Part shown: piece by piece, positions 17,449-26,649 of the stretch
Layout: every line of letters starts with the position of its first letter
Position numbering within the stretch: the first letter of the stretch is position 1
Assembly: GCF_015223065.1 (NCBI RefSeq)
Contig: NZ_JADFBY010000001.1
Span: forward strand, 62,001 to 126,000
DNA length: 64,000 nucleotides
From: Mucilaginibacter sp. JRF
GTDB lineage: Bacteria > Bacteroidota > Bacteroidia > Sphingobacteriales > Sphingobacteriaceae
Direction: 5' to 3'
Notes under the pieces: generated by a model
Databases searched by the model: none
What the model was told of the DNA's origin: nothing
Seen by the model: the letters and a program-made list of their open reading frames with translations, nothing else
Program-made: the position numbers and the translations under genes

Positions 17449-18543
17449 ATGTCGCTACTACATCAAATTGCCCTTACCAATTTAAAAAATATTGGTGCCA
17501 CATTATCAAAAACTATAGTTGCTTACTTTGGCGATGCCGAAAGGGTATTTGCCGGCAATGAACAACGCTTGAAGAAAGTACCCGGCATCGGCGAAAAAAC
17601 GGTAGCCCAACTTAACTTTACCGAGGCTCTGCACAAGGCCGAAACTGAACTTAAGTTTATTGAAAAGCATGGGGTTGATGTGCTTTTATATACCGATCCG
17701 CGGTATCCTAAAAGGTTGAAGAATTGCCATGATGCACCTTTGTTATTGTATAGCAAGGGTAATACCAACCTGAATACCCAGCATGTTATCAGCATTGTAG
17801 GTACCCGAAACGCTACCGATTATGGCAGGCAGTTATGCAAACAACTGATAGAAGAATTGCAGCAATACAACGTGCTGATAGTTAGCGGACTTGCTTTAGG
17901 TATTGACGTTGCCGCCCACAAGGAATGCCTGCGCCTTAATGTACCAACTATAGGCGTTTTAGGCCACGGGCACGACAGGCTTTACCCGAGCCAAAATCGC
18001 CAGGTAGCCGAAAAAATGTTAGAGCAGGGCGGCATCCTGACCGAATATCCGTCGGGTACACGGCCGGATAGGGAGAAATTCCCGGCGCGCAACCGTATTG
18101 TTGCCGGCATGGCCGATGCTACTATAGTGGTTGAGGCCAGTATAAAAGGTGGCGCGCTGATCACCGCCGAGATAGCTAACTCTTACAACCGGGATGTTTT
18201 CGCTTTTCCGGGCAGGCTGGGGGATGAGTTTTCGGAAGGGTGTAACTTTTTGATACGCAACAATAAAGCCGCTTTGATAAGCTGCATGGCCGATGTTGCT
18301 TTTAGCCTGGGTTGGGAGAAGAATGGCAGCACCAAACCAAAACGACAATTAGCCATACCTATTGATGTGCCTGATGATGAACGCCTGATATTAAATATAT
18401 TGCAGGAGCATAAAACCCTGGCCATTGATGAACTGACCATCAAAACCAATATGCCCATGAGTCAACTGGCTATGGCGCTGTTAAATATGGAAATGCAGGG
18501 TTATATTACCTCGTTGCCGGGTAAGGTTTACCGGCTGGGTTAG
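17449..18543 (+). CDS. dprA: DNA-processing protein DprA
   Basis: Binds incoming single-stranded DNA and loads RecA during natural transformation. The 364 residues show an N-terminal helix-hairpin-helix region (KKVPGIGEKTVAQL, about residues 43-56), the Rossmann-like DprA core (ISIVGTRNATDYGRQLC, VSGLALGIDVAAH, GILTEYPSGTRPDREKFPARNRIVAG, FAFPGRLGDEFSEGCNFLI) and a C-terminal winged-helix domain. It lies alone, divergent from the BlaI-M56 pair, and overlaps the convergent phosphatase gene by 4 nt. No other competence gene lies nearby. Confidence 0.95.
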   Translation: MSLLHQIALTNLKNIGATLSKTIVAYFGDAERVFAGNEQRLKKVPGIGEKTVAQLNFTEALHKAETELKFIEKHGVDVLLYTDPRYPKRLKNCHDAPLLLYSKGNTNLNTQHVISIVGTRNATDYGRQLCKQLIEELQQYNVLIVSGLALGIDVAAHKECLRLNVPTIGVLGHGHDRLYPSQNRQVAEKMLEQGGILTEYPSGTRPDREKFPARNRIVAGMADATIVVEASIKGGALITAEIANSYNRDVFAFPGRLGDEFSEGCNFLIRNNKAALISCMADVAFSLGWEKNGSTKPKRQLAIPIDVPDDERLILNILQEHKTLAIDELTIKTNMPMSQLAMALLNMEMQGYITSLPGKVYRLG

Positions 18544-19010
18544 GGAGCATCGTATAGCAACAGCTTACCGGCATCCTCGGTAATTTCGGCCCAGCTTTCA
18601 ATATCAAGTTCAATCAAGGCTACGCCCGATGTATCCATTTGTTGCGGTGAGCCGGTGAGGTAATACAATATTTCGCTAATACCGGGATTGTGCCCTACCA
18701 AGGCAATAAAATCGGCCACGTCTGCAAACTGGCTTACTATTTTTAGCAATGTTTTCGGGCTGGCATCATAAATATCCTTATTGGTAAGTGGTTTATTTAC
18801 AGGTAAATGCTGTGTGAAAATATCAGCCGTACCCATAGTGCGTAACGCCGAACTCGATACCAGTAACTGCGGCAAAATGCCTTTCGCCTTTATGCGCTCG
18901 GCCATAGTGGTAGCCTCGCGGATGCCTTTAGGGGTTAGCGGGCGTTCAAAATCAGTAAAGCCGCCCTCATGGGTAGCTTGCGCGTGGCGTATAAGTAGCA
19001 GTTTTTTCAT
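18540..19010 (-). CDS. SixA-like histidine phosphatase
   Basis: A 156-residue protein of the histidine-phosphatase (phosphoglycerate-mutase-like) superfamily. The N-terminal LLIRHAQATHE holds the catalytic RH, and LVGHNPGISEIL near residue 124 holds the second His. Length and pattern match SixA, which removes phosphate from HPt-type phosphohistidines in E. coli. An orphan HPt protein is encoded at 26.3 kb, but a link is speculative. The stop codon overlaps the end of dprA on the opposite strand. Confidence 0.85.
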   Translation of the reverse strand: MKKLLLIRHAQATHEGGFTDFERPLTPKGIREATTMAERIKAKGILPQLLVSSSALRTMGTADIFTQHLPVNKPLTNKDIYDASPKTLLKIVSQFADVADFIALVGHNPGISEILYYLTGSPQQMDTSGVALIELDIESWAEITEDAGKLLLYDAP

Positions 19011-19092
19011 GGCTTAATAGCTTGGTATGTTGATTTTAACTACCAATAATTGCTTTTGTTTTGTTGAGATCAATTATTAACGCCGGGCATGA

Positions 19093-20058
19093 TCAGGCGT
19101 TAACGAAATCAACAATCGATGCTTCGGGCATATCATTCATGCACTTAAAATGGCCAAGCGGGCATTTGGGTAAGCCGAATTTTGAGCATGGCCGGCAGGA
19201 GAGATCAACCCCGGCTATCAGGGTTTTATCAACCTGGTAAGGTTGCACTCCAAGCAGATCGGGTGTGGTACCTCCCCAAACTGAGGCAATAGGTTTATTG
19301 AAAGCCTCGGCAATATGGGTCAGTCCGGTATCAAAACCTATGATGCTGTTAGCATTAGATACCAGGAAAACAGATTCATCAAGCGAGGTTTTGCCGCAAA
19401 GGTTAATAACACGCTCGCCAACAGCCACGCTTATTTCATCGCCATTGGCAGCTACATCACTGCCGCCCAGTAATATAATGGGTTGATCTATCTGCTTACA
19501 AAGGCTGATTATCTTATGATTAGGCATCCGTTTAGTAAAATGTGTTGCGCCAATTACAAATGCTACGTAGCCATTTTGATGCGATGCAGGCAGCAGATCA
19601 GTTAGATTATATTGCCCGTTGATGTAATAATTAATGGACTCACCATCGTTAACCACACCTAAAAACTTTACGGTTTTTAAATACCTGTCAACCAAATGCA
19701 CATGCGGAACCAAATCAAGCTTAAACTTAAGGCTCAGCCACTTACGGAGGCGTTGCTTTTTATAGGTTGATGCCGGTATACCCGTGCGCAACTTGATGAT
19801 AGAGGTACGCAGGTTATTGTGCAGATCAATAATATGATCGTACTTTTCGGCCTTTATATCCTGTATGGTTTCGCTCAGGGTGCTCTTTAATAACAGTAGC
19901 TTATCTAAATAAGGGTTGTTATTATAGATGTATTTGAAGGCGGGTTTGGTTAAAAAATGAATTTCGGCGTCCGGCAGTTGCTTTTTGAGGCAGCGCACAA
20001 CAGGCGTGGTATAAATAATATCGCCCATTGAGCTAAAGCGGATCACCAGTATCTTCAT
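19093..20058 (-). CDS. Glycosyltransferase family 9 (heptosyltransferase-like)
   Basis: A 321-residue GT-B enzyme of the ADP-heptose:LPS heptosyltransferase family. Visible features are the N-terminal ILVIRFSSMGDIIYTTPVVRCLK, the central YDHIIDLHNNLRTSII, and the C-terminal nucleotide-sugar site IIGFDTGLTHIAEAFNKPIASVWGGTTP. The C-terminal CRPCSKFGLPKCPLGHFKCM is Cys-rich, as in some WaaF/WaaQ-like members. It is the last gene of the heptose operon, 2 nt after hldE2, so it probably adds heptose to the LPS core. Confidence 0.88.
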   Translation of the reverse strand: MKILVIRFSSMGDIIYTTPVVRCLKKQLPDAEIHFLTKPAFKYIYNNNPYLDKLLLLKSTLSETIQDIKAEKYDHIIDLHNNLRTSIIKLRTGIPASTYKKQRLRKWLSLKFKLDLVPHVHLVDRYLKTVKFLGVVNDGESINYYINGQYNLTDLLPASHQNGYVAFVIGATHFTKRMPNHKIISLCKQIDQPIILLGGSDVAANGDEISVAVGERVINLCGKTSLDESVFLVSNANSIIGFDTGLTHIAEAFNKPIASVWGGTTPDLLGVQPYQVDKTLIAGVDLSCRPCSKFGLPKCPLGHFKCMNDMPEASIVDFVNA

Positions 20059-20060
20059 AC

Positions 20061-20573
20061 TTAACCGGCCTTGTTTTGGTCTTTTATCCTGTTAATGATA
20101 GAGGTTGACGAGTAGCCTTCAACAAAGGTAATAGTGCGCACTTCGCCACCATTGGCTATCACTTCCTTAGCGCCAACAATGTTCTCAACCGAGTAATCGG
20201 CACCTTTAATAAGTACATCGGGCAGTAGGGTACTGATCAGGTTAAGCGGGGTATCTTCGTTAAAAATAATAATGGCATCCACAAAAAACAATGCGGCAAG
20301 CAGCGCGGCACGGCTGTTTTGATCGTTAATGGGGCGGCTTTCGCCTTTTATACGTTTTACCGAGCTATCACTGTTCAAGCCGATAATCAATTTATCGCCC
20401 TGATCGGCAGCTTTAGCCATATAAGTGAGGTGGCCAATGTGCAGCAAATCGAACACGCCGTTAGTAAAAACCACCTTGTTACCATCGGCCTGCCAGCCTG
20501 CAACAAGTGTTTTGGCAGCGTTAATATCGCTGCATATTTTGTTTACCAGTGTTTTTTCAAGATCGATACGCAT
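20061..20573 (-). CDS. rfaE2: D-glycero-beta-D-manno-heptose 1-phosphate adenylyltransferase
   Basis: Transfers AMP from ATP to heptose 1-phosphate, giving ADP-heptose. The 170 residues are a nucleotidyltransferase domain with VFTNGVFDLLHIGHLTYM (HxGH motif, about residues 34-51), LIIGLNSDSSVKRIKGESRPI, and the late VEGYSSTSIINRI segment that contacts the nucleotide. E. coli fuses this domain to the kinase (HldE); here the two are separate genes with gmhA between them. Confidence 0.93.
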   Translation of the reverse strand: MRIDLEKTLVNKICSDINAAKTLVAGWQADGNKVVFTNGVFDLLHIGHLTYMAKAADQGDKLIIGLNSDSSVKRIKGESRPINDQNSRAALLAALFFVDAIIIFNEDTPLNLISTLLPDVLIKGADYSVENIVGAKEVIANGGEVRTITFVEGYSSTSIINRIKDQNKAG

Positions 20574-20594
20574 AGTATTTTGTATGTGTTTGGG

Positions 20595-21149
20595 TTAAAA
20601 GGCATCATCAATGGCCGTACATATTATATGGCCTATAAGTATATGCATTTCCTGTATACGGGCGGTAACATTTGATGGTACAATGATGTTCACATCACAC
20701 TTTCCGTTCATTTTTCCTCCATCACGACCTGACAGACCAAGCGTTTTTATGCCTTTTTGTTTAGCCATTTCAAAGGCCTGCAAAATACTCTCGCTGTTAC
20801 CGCTGGTTGATATACCGATAAACAAATCGCCGGGCTGACCAAGGCCTTCCAGCTGGCGGGCGAAAACACGGTCGTAACCATAATCATTACCTATGGCCGT
20901 AAGTGCCGATGTATCAACAGTTAAGGCTATTCCCGGCAGGGATATGCGCTCCTTTACAAACCTGCCGGTTAATTCGGCAGCTATATGCTGGGCATCGCCG
21001 GCGCTGCCGCCATTGCCCGCGAGTAATATTTTTTTGCCGCTGGTTAAGGTGGCCACAGCCATTTGGCAGGCTGCATTTATATCATTCTCCAGCGTATCAA
21101 TAACCTTTTGTACGGTTTGCTGGTGTTCTAATAGTTCCTTTATCACCAT
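20595..21149 (-). CDS. gmhA: Phosphoheptose isomerase
   Basis: SIS-domain enzyme converting sedoheptulose 7-phosphate to D-glycero-D-manno-heptose 7-phosphate, the first step to ADP-heptose. The 184 residues carry the GmhA motifs LLAGNGGSAGDAQHIAAELTG (residues about 41-61), GISTSGNSESILQA and the C-terminal RIQEMHILIGHIIC helix with the catalytic His. It starts 3 nt after hldA ends and is followed 21 nt later by rfaE2. Confidence 0.94.
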   Translation of the reverse strand: MVIKELLEHQQTVQKVIDTLENDINAACQMAVATLTSGKKILLAGNGGSAGDAQHIAAELTGRFVKERISLPGIALTVDTSALTAIGNDYGYDRVFARQLEGLGQPGDLFIGISTSGNSESILQAFEMAKQKGIKTLGLSGRDGGKMNGKCDVNIIVPSNVTARIQEMHILIGHIICTAIDDAF

Positions 21150-21152
21150 AAA

Positions 21153-22136
21153 TTATTGGCGTAAAATTAAATGGTCTTTTATTTGTTCAACTGTAGTAGT
21201 GGCGCTGCCAATTTCCTTTATAACGATGGCCGCTGCATGGTTGCCCAGCTCGCAAGCCTCATCAATTTCAAAGCCTGAAGCCATAAAATAAGCTATGGTT
21301 GCCAGCACCGTATCGCCCGCGCCGGTAACATCAAATACCGATGTAGCCTTAACAGGGAGCAGTTTATGTGCTAATTCGCTCAGTATCATCATACCTTCTT
21401 CGGATAAGGTAACTACCAGGTACTCAGCATCGGTTTGATTGAAGATAACCTTGGCCGCGGCCTTTACATCATCCAGGGTACTGATTTTCTCGGTACGCGC
21501 GGCCTCGCCAAGCTCCTTACGGTTAGGCTTGATCATGAAAGCGCCTTTGTATTTGCTGTAATCCAACCCTTTAGGATCGATGATCACCTTTTTGCCGAGG
21601 GTATTAGCCAGCGCGATTATTTTCTGGGTAAGATCGTACGAGAATAAACCCTTGCTGTAATCGCTCAGTATAACTATATCTGCTTCGCTAATAAGTGGCT
21701 CAAGGCGGGTAATAACCTCACTTTCAAGCTCGGGCGGTAAATGGTAGGTTATCTCACGGTCAATACGCAACAGTTGGTGGCCACCGGCCAAAACACGGGT
21801 TTTAACCGTGGTGGTACGGCCTTTATCAACCACTAAAGCATCGGTGGTAACACCATCATTATGCAAAATTTTGGTGAGTTGCTCGCCATAAATATCATTG
21901 CCGATAATACCGCAAACCATTACCCCGGCACCCAGCGCTATCAGGTTTTGTACCACATTGCCCGCGCCACCCAAAGTGGTGCTTTCGCCCTTCAGGTTAA
22001 CAATAGGCACAGGTGCTTCCGGCGATAGGCGACTGGCGCTGCCTGTAATATAATGGTCAACCATCAGGTCGCCCACTACTAATATGTTGGGTTTACTGCC
22101 TGTTTGCTGTAGTTGTGTTATTTTATCGATCAACAT
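21153..22136 (-). CDS. rfaE1: D-glycero-beta-D-manno-heptose-7-phosphate kinase
   Basis: PfkB-family sugar kinase phosphorylating heptose 7-phosphate at C1. The 327 residues include VVGDLMVDHYITGSASRLSPEAPVPIV (the HldA-type substrate motif), GGAGNVVQNLIALGA, and the PfkB ATP/anion-hole motif FDVTGAGDTVLATIAY (residues about 262-277). It lies between polX and gmhA in the leftward operon. The phosphatase GmhB, needed between this step and RfaE2, is not in the window. Confidence 0.94.
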   Translation of the reverse strand: MLIDKITQLQQTGSKPNILVVGDLMVDHYITGSASRLSPEAPVPIVNLKGESTTLGGAGNVVQNLIALGAGVMVCGIIGNDIYGEQLTKILHNDGVTTDALVVDKGRTTTVKTRVLAGGHQLLRIDREITYHLPPELESEVITRLEPLISEADIVILSDYSKGLFSYDLTQKIIALANTLGKKVIIDPKGLDYSKYKGAFMIKPNRKELGEAARTEKISTLDDVKAAAKVIFNQTDAEYLVVTLSEEGMMILSELAHKLLPVKATSVFDVTGAGDTVLATIAYFMASGFEIDEACELGNHAAAIVIKEIGSATTTVEQIKDHLILRQ

Positions 22137-22153
22137 GGGCTCGTAGGGTAATA

Positions 22154-23827
22154 TCAGGCTCGTTTTTGTTTAAACACCTCCTGAATTTGTTGCAATGATA
22201 AAGCATTTAAACATCTTTCTTTATATAAACCGCCTTTGCGGGCAGCATATACACCAAATTGCATATCATGATGGCCTTCCTTGCGGTGCGCATCGGGGTT
22301 TATTGATAGCCAAACGCCTTTATCCAGCGCGTACTGCTGCCAGCGCCAATCAAGGTCGAGCCTCAGTGGGTTGGCATTGATCTCTATAACCACGTTGTTT
22401 GCCGCGCAGGCATCTATCACTTTTTTATGATCTATCTGGTAACCGTTACGGCTCAGCAAAAGCCTGCCGGTAGGGTGGCCCAATATGGTAGTGTATGGGT
22501 TTTCAATAGCTTTGATGAGGCGTGTAGTTGCCTTATCAATATCCATTTTTAAGTTGGAGTGTACTGATGCCACTATAAAATCAAACCGTTGCAGTATCTC
22601 CTCCGGATAATCTAATGATCCATCATTCAATATATCCGATTCAATACCCTTAAATATATGGAAACCATCCAGCTTTTTATTCAGATGGTCAATTTCTTCA
22701 TGTTGTTGTAATACCCGCTCAATATTCAGCCCCTTGGCGTAAACCGCTGTACGGCTGTGATCGCACATACCCAAATATTCCAGCTTCATTACATCACGGC
22801 AGTATAAAGCCATTTCTTCAACCGTATGCACCCCATCGCTCCAGGTACTGTGGTTATGCAGCGAACCTTTCAAATCAGTAAGGGTTATCAGCTTAGGCAA
22901 AGCATCCTGAGCGGCTTTTTCAATATAGGTGTCGCCTTCGCGCAGTTCAGGTTGTATCCACTGTAAACCGGCCTTTTTGTAGATCATCTCCTCGCTTTCA
23001 GGCTGATCCAAAGGTTCAGATAATCGGTCGAGCACCGCTTGTACATGCTCGTCGGTACCGGTGTTTAAGAAAAGCGTTTTAAAATATTCGCCCTTTTCAA
23101 CGCAGGTAATATCAACCAGCAGACCATTCTCCAGTTCGCCGGTAACATGGTTATCTATCATCTTTACCGATTTAAGCAGGTCAGATTGTTCGAGTGTATC
23201 CAAAGCCATCTCGCGGTTATTGTTACCTATAACAATACTTAACTCGCTGATCACCTCGTTATAACGCCTGAATTCGCCTGCTATATGTTTCAACGCTTCA
23301 GGAAAAACAGCCTTTAGCTGACCCATAAAATCATGCGCTTGCTGCTCAACCTGTGCAAACAGGAATTTGCCGTTGCTGGCCATCCTGAATTCAATGGCCT
23401 TAATTATTTCGGCCTGAGTTTTAGCGCCAAAGCCCTTTAATTCAATCAGGCGGTTTTCGTTACAGGCATAGAGTAGTTCGCCGGTATTTTCAATGCCCAT
23501 TTCGCGCCATATAACACCCACCTTTTTGGGGCCGATGCCTTTGATGGCCATCATCTCCATAACACCTTCGGGCGTTTTTTCAATAAGGGTTTGCAGCTCT
23601 TTTATAGTGCCTGTTTGCAGCAATTCGGTTATTTTGCTTGCCGTGCTTTTGCCAATGCCATCAACCGTTTCAAGCTCGGCCGGGGTTTTATCGGCCACGT
23701 TAAAAGGCAGTTTATCAACCTTGAAGGATGCATTCGCTACAGAACGTATCTTGAAACTGTTTTCTTCGTGCAGTTCCATCAGTTGCGACAGCAGGCGCAG
23801 GGTACGGGCAATTGGTTTATTTTCCAT
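22154..23827 (-). CDS. polX: PolX-type protein: degenerate Pol-beta domain plus PHP nuclease domain
   Basis: A 557-residue protein with the PolX layout: N-terminal helix-hairpin-helix 8-kDa domain (VDGIGKSTASKI, IKGIGPKKV), a Pol-beta-like nucleotidyltransferase domain, and a C-terminal PHP domain (HNHSTWSDG, GMCDHS, GIESDIL, GHPTGR, NPDAH) with all metal ligands in place. In the polymerase palm the usual GS...DxD is altered: GEFRR stands for GSxRR, and ELS (about residues 195-197) for DID, so polymerase activity is doubtful while the exonuclease looks intact. The ATG at 23827 is chosen over an upstream start because MENKPIARTLRLLSQLMELH matches family N-termini. It lies between sppA and rfaE1. 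Confidence 0.9.
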   Translation of the reverse strand: MENKPIARTLRLLSQLMELHEENSFKIRSVANASFKVDKLPFNVADKTPAELETVDGIGKSTASKITELLQTGTIKELQTLIEKTPEGVMEMMAIKGIGPKKVGVIWREMGIENTGELLYACNENRLIELKGFGAKTQAEIIKAIEFRMASNGKFLFAQVEQQAHDFMGQLKAVFPEALKHIAGEFRRYNEVISELSIVIGNNNREMALDTLEQSDLLKSVKMIDNHVTGELENGLLVDITCVEKGEYFKTLFLNTGTDEHVQAVLDRLSEPLDQPESEEMIYKKAGLQWIQPELREGDTYIEKAAQDALPKLITLTDLKGSLHNHSTWSDGVHTVEEMALYCRDVMKLEYLGMCDHSRTAVYAKGLNIERVLQQHEEIDHLNKKLDGFHIFKGIESDILNDGSLDYPEEILQRFDFIVASVHSNLKMDIDKATTRLIKAIENPYTTILGHPTGRLLLSRNGYQIDHKKVIDACAANNVVIEINANPLRLDLDWRWQQYALDKGVWLSINPDAHRKEGHHDMQFGVYAARKGGLYKERCLNALSLQQIQEVFKQKRA

Positions 23828-23854
23828 GTAGAAATTACAGCTGTAAAAATACAA

Positions 23855-23879
23855 AAGCCGCCCTGTAACAAGGCGGCTT
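23855..23879 (-). terminator. Intrinsic terminator after sppA
   Basis: Arms AAGCCGCC / GGCGGCTT form a strong stem 22 nt past the sppA stop, with a T-rich stretch (TTTTGTATTTTTA) in the leftward direction. It separates sppA from the polX-heptose operon. Confidence 0.75.
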
Positions 23880-23900
23880 GCACAAAAAATGTTTTCAGTT

Positions 23901-25691
23901 TTATTTTATAACCACGTTAAAAGGCATACGGGCCTGCGGCACACGCATAATGCTTTTTACTTGTTTTATCTGATCGTAGTAATGATAATCATCGCCCAGT
24001 TCTGATTTTATCAGGCGGGTTTTAACCTCGGCGCTAAATGTCGAACCAAATTTTTTCAGTTCGCTTTCCTGCTCAGGATAGGCTATCACCTTATAGTTTT
24101 TGATCTTAGCCTTTTTAGCTGCCGATTTTACGGCATCATCAATATTACCTAAACGGTCAACCAAGCCTATTTTAAGGGCTTGTTTACCTGTCCATACACG
24201 GCCCTGGCCAATGCTGTCAATATAACGTTGCGATTTTTTACGACCCTTGGCCACCACGCCGGTAAATACATCGTAACCATGGTTAACCTGGTTTTGCAGT
24301 ATCTCGCGCTCGGCAGGGGTGAGGGGGCGTGATATATCGCCTAAGTCGGCGTATTTGCTGGTTTTTACATTGTCGAACGTCATGCCCAGCTTATCATTAA
24401 AGAATTTTTGCATGTTGGGTAACACCGCGAATATGCCTATTGAACCGGTGATGGTATTAGGCTCAGCAAAAATAGAATCGGCCGCGCACGATATGTAGTA
24501 ACCGCCTGATGCCGCAACATCACCCATTGATACGATAATAGGCTTGGCTTTTTTGGTCAGCGCAACCTCGCGCCAAATCACATCTGATGCTAATGAGCTG
24601 CCACCCGGTGAGTTAACACGTAAAACCACGGCCTTGATCTTTTCGTCCATACGGGCCTTACGTAAAGCTTTTGATATTCTTTCGGAACCGATGGTATTAT
24701 CGTCACCATCACCGCCGGTTATCTCGCCTGATGCATAGATCATGGCGATACGGTTGCGTGACGAGCCTGATTCTTCTTCATCCTTATCGGCACCGCCGTT
24801 GGTAGCCGCGCCGTTGTACTCGTTCATGGTTACGGCGTTCAGGTCATCCTTAAGATCGGTTTTGGTGCGTTTTTTCAGATCATCCAATACCTCATCCTTA
24901 TATTTTACACCATCAACCAATTTCAGGCGAACGGCATCTTCCGGGTAACGAATGCGCATGTTATCGGCATAAGTGAACAGCGAATCGCGGTTAACCTTTC
25001 TGCTTTTGCTGATGCCATCCAAAAAATGCCCGAACATTGAGTTTAGGTACGAGGTAACCTGCAAGCGGTTAGCATCGCTCATTTTGGTAAGCACAAACGG
25101 CTCAACAGCGCTTTTATAGGTACCTACCTTTATAACCTGCGCCTCAATACCCAGCTTATCAAGCGTTCCCTTTAAAAAAGTAACCTCTGAGCTAAAGCCG
25201 CTAAACTCAAAATACCCTTGCGGGTTGATGTATACCTTATCGGCAACTGATGCCAGATAGTAGAACGATTGTGTGTACACCTCGCCATAGGCCACAATGA
25301 ATTTGCCTGACTTTTTAAAATCGATCAGCGCGTTGCGGATCTCCTCGGTAGTGGCCTGGCCCGACATCAGGTAGCTCTCGTTTAAAAAGATGCCTTTAAT
25401 ATTATCATCAGTTTTGGCTTTTTTAATGTTGGCCAAAATATCGTTCAAACCAAGGTTTTTATCCTCAAAGCCTAAAAAGTTAAATTCGGCTAACGGGTTG
25501 TATGGTGTACGCTCGGCTATGGGTTTCCTGAATTCGAGGGTGAGTATTGAATTTGCTTCAACAGGAGTTTTATTTTCAGATGCTGAAGATATTATTCCAA
25601 CAAAGAATATTACCGACAGAACGCCTAAAATTATAGTGGCCGCGAAAATACCAACCACCGTAGCGAGCACAAATTTGAAGAATTGTTTCAT
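23901..25691 (-). CDS. sppA: Signal peptide peptidase SppA, 67-kDa type
   Basis: Inner-membrane serine protease (family S49) that degrades cleaved signal peptides. The 596 residues carry one N-terminal membrane helix (residues 5-35) and two S49 domains. The catalytic Lys lies in the first half (VGTYKSAVEPF, near residue 189) and the nucleophile Ser in the second (SMGDVAASGGYYIS, near residue 395), the arrangement known for E. coli SppA. The segment between the domains is low-complexity and acidic (GADKDEEESGSS). It is monocistronic, with its own terminator. Confidence 0.94.
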   Translation of the reverse strand: MKQFFKFVLATVVGIFAATIILGVLSVIFFVGIISSASENKTPVEANSILTLEFRKPIAERTPYNPLAEFNFLGFEDKNLGLNDILANIKKAKTDDNIKGIFLNESYLMSGQATTEEIRNALIDFKKSGKFIVAYGEVYTQSFYYLASVADKVYINPQGYFEFSGFSSEVTFLKGTLDKLGIEAQVIKVGTYKSAVEPFVLTKMSDANRLQVTSYLNSMFGHFLDGISKSRKVNRDSLFTYADNMRIRYPEDAVRLKLVDGVKYKDEVLDDLKKRTKTDLKDDLNAVTMNEYNGAATNGGADKDEEESGSSRNRIAMIYASGEITGGDGDDNTIGSERISKALRKARMDEKIKAVVLRVNSPGGSSLASDVIWREVALTKKAKPIIVSMGDVAASGGYYISCAADSIFAEPNTITGSIGIFAVLPNMQKFFNDKLGMTFDNVKTSKYADLGDISRPLTPAEREILQNQVNHGYDVFTGVVAKGRKKSQRYIDSIGQGRVWTGKQALKIGLVDRLGNIDDAVKSAAKKAKIKNYKVIAYPEQESELKKFGSTFSAEVKTRLIKSELGDDYHYYDQIKQVKSIMRVPQARMPFNVVIK

Positions 25692-25776
25692 TAAATACGC
25701 TTAATCTTTTTATCTATGCAAACTTAATAATTCGGTGCATATAACATTAAGAGCTATCGGGTTATATTTTGTTACA

Positions 25777-26256
25777 ATGACACAGGTATTTTTATTGCTG
25801 GGAAGTAATTTGGGCGACCGCGAGGCGCTTTTAGCACAAACCATACAACTTATTGAGCAGCGTGTTGGCCCGCTTACGGCGGCATCGGCTGTTTATGAAA
25901 CACAATCGTGGGGAAAAACGGATGAGCCTGATTATTTGAACCAGGTAATTATGCTGTATACTAATGAAGTGCCTGAAAAATTATTAGATAACCTGCTGAA
26001 TATTGAACACGAGATGGGGCGGGAGCGACGCGAACGCTGGGGCGCACGGGTTATTGATGTAGATATTTTGTTTTATGGCGATGAGGTGATTAACACCCCG
26101 AAACTGCAAATACCGCACCCGCGCCTGCACGAACGCCGTTTTACCCTTGAACCCCTTGCTGAGATTGCGCCCGGCTTTATACACCCGGTATTAAATAAAG
26201 ATGTTTTGCAGTTACTAAATGAGCTGCATGACAACTTGATAGTTAAAAAATTATAA
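25777..26256 (+). CDS. folK: 2-amino-4-hydroxy-6-hydroxymethyldihydropteridine pyrophosphokinase
   Basis: Transfers pyrophosphate from ATP to hydroxymethyldihydropterin in folate synthesis. From the ATG at 25777 the protein is 159 residues and begins MTQVFLLLGSNLGDRE, as HPPK proteins do; the longer upstream extension is rejected. Conserved segments are SAVYETQSWG, YLNQVIML, MGRERRERWGARVIDVDILFYGD (ATP and metal binding) and IPHPRLHERRFTLEPLAEI. The HPt gene follows 24 nt downstream. Confidence 0.95.
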   Translation: MTQVFLLLGSNLGDREALLAQTIQLIEQRVGPLTAASAVYETQSWGKTDEPDYLNQVIMLYTNEVPEKLLDNLLNIEHEMGRERRERWGARVIDVDILFYGDEVINTPKLQIPHPRLHERRFTLEPLAEIAPGFIHPVLNKDVLQLLNELHDNLIVKKL

Positions 26257-26280
26257 ATTTGTGAATTAGAATTTAGTTGT

Positions 26281-26649
26281 ATGCCAGTTGATCAAGACCT
26301 TGACCTTTCATTCCTGTACGAGATTGCTGATGGAAGTGATGAATTTATTGTTGAATCTGTAGGGATGTTCTTACAGCAAACCCCCGAACTGCTTGAAAAT
26401 ATAAGCATTGCCATAGCTGCCGCCGATTGGCCTAATGCCGCGAGCGCTGCCCATAAGTTAAAGCCTAATCTTGGTTTTTTTGGAATGCTTAACAGCCAGG
26501 CACTATTGCAGGACATTGAATTGCAATGCAAAACAGGCACGCCTGATGCTGCCGATGTGTTACAAAAATTTAAAACCGTTAGCGATACACTTACAGTAAA
26601 CCTTGTTGAGCTTGAAAGGGTAAAACAGGAAAAAGAAGCAGGGCTTTAA
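26281..26649 (+). CDS. Orphan HPt-domain phosphotransfer protein
   Basis: A 122-residue all-helical protein. AASAAHKLKPNLGFFGM (residues about 57-73) is the phospho-accepting motif of histidine-containing phosphotransfer domains, with the His followed by KxKxxxxxxG. The first helix LDLSFLYEIADGSDEFIVESVGMFLQQTPELL also matches. No kinase or response regulator lies beside it; the only kinase in the window is at 45.4 kb. It is probably co-transcribed with folK and convergent with purS. Confidence 0.85.
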   Translation: MPVDQDLDLSFLYEIADGSDEFIVESVGMFLQQTPELLENISIAIAAADWPNAASAAHKLKPNLGFFGMLNSQALLQDIELQCKTGTPDAADVLQKFKTVSDTLTVNLVELERVKQEKEAGL

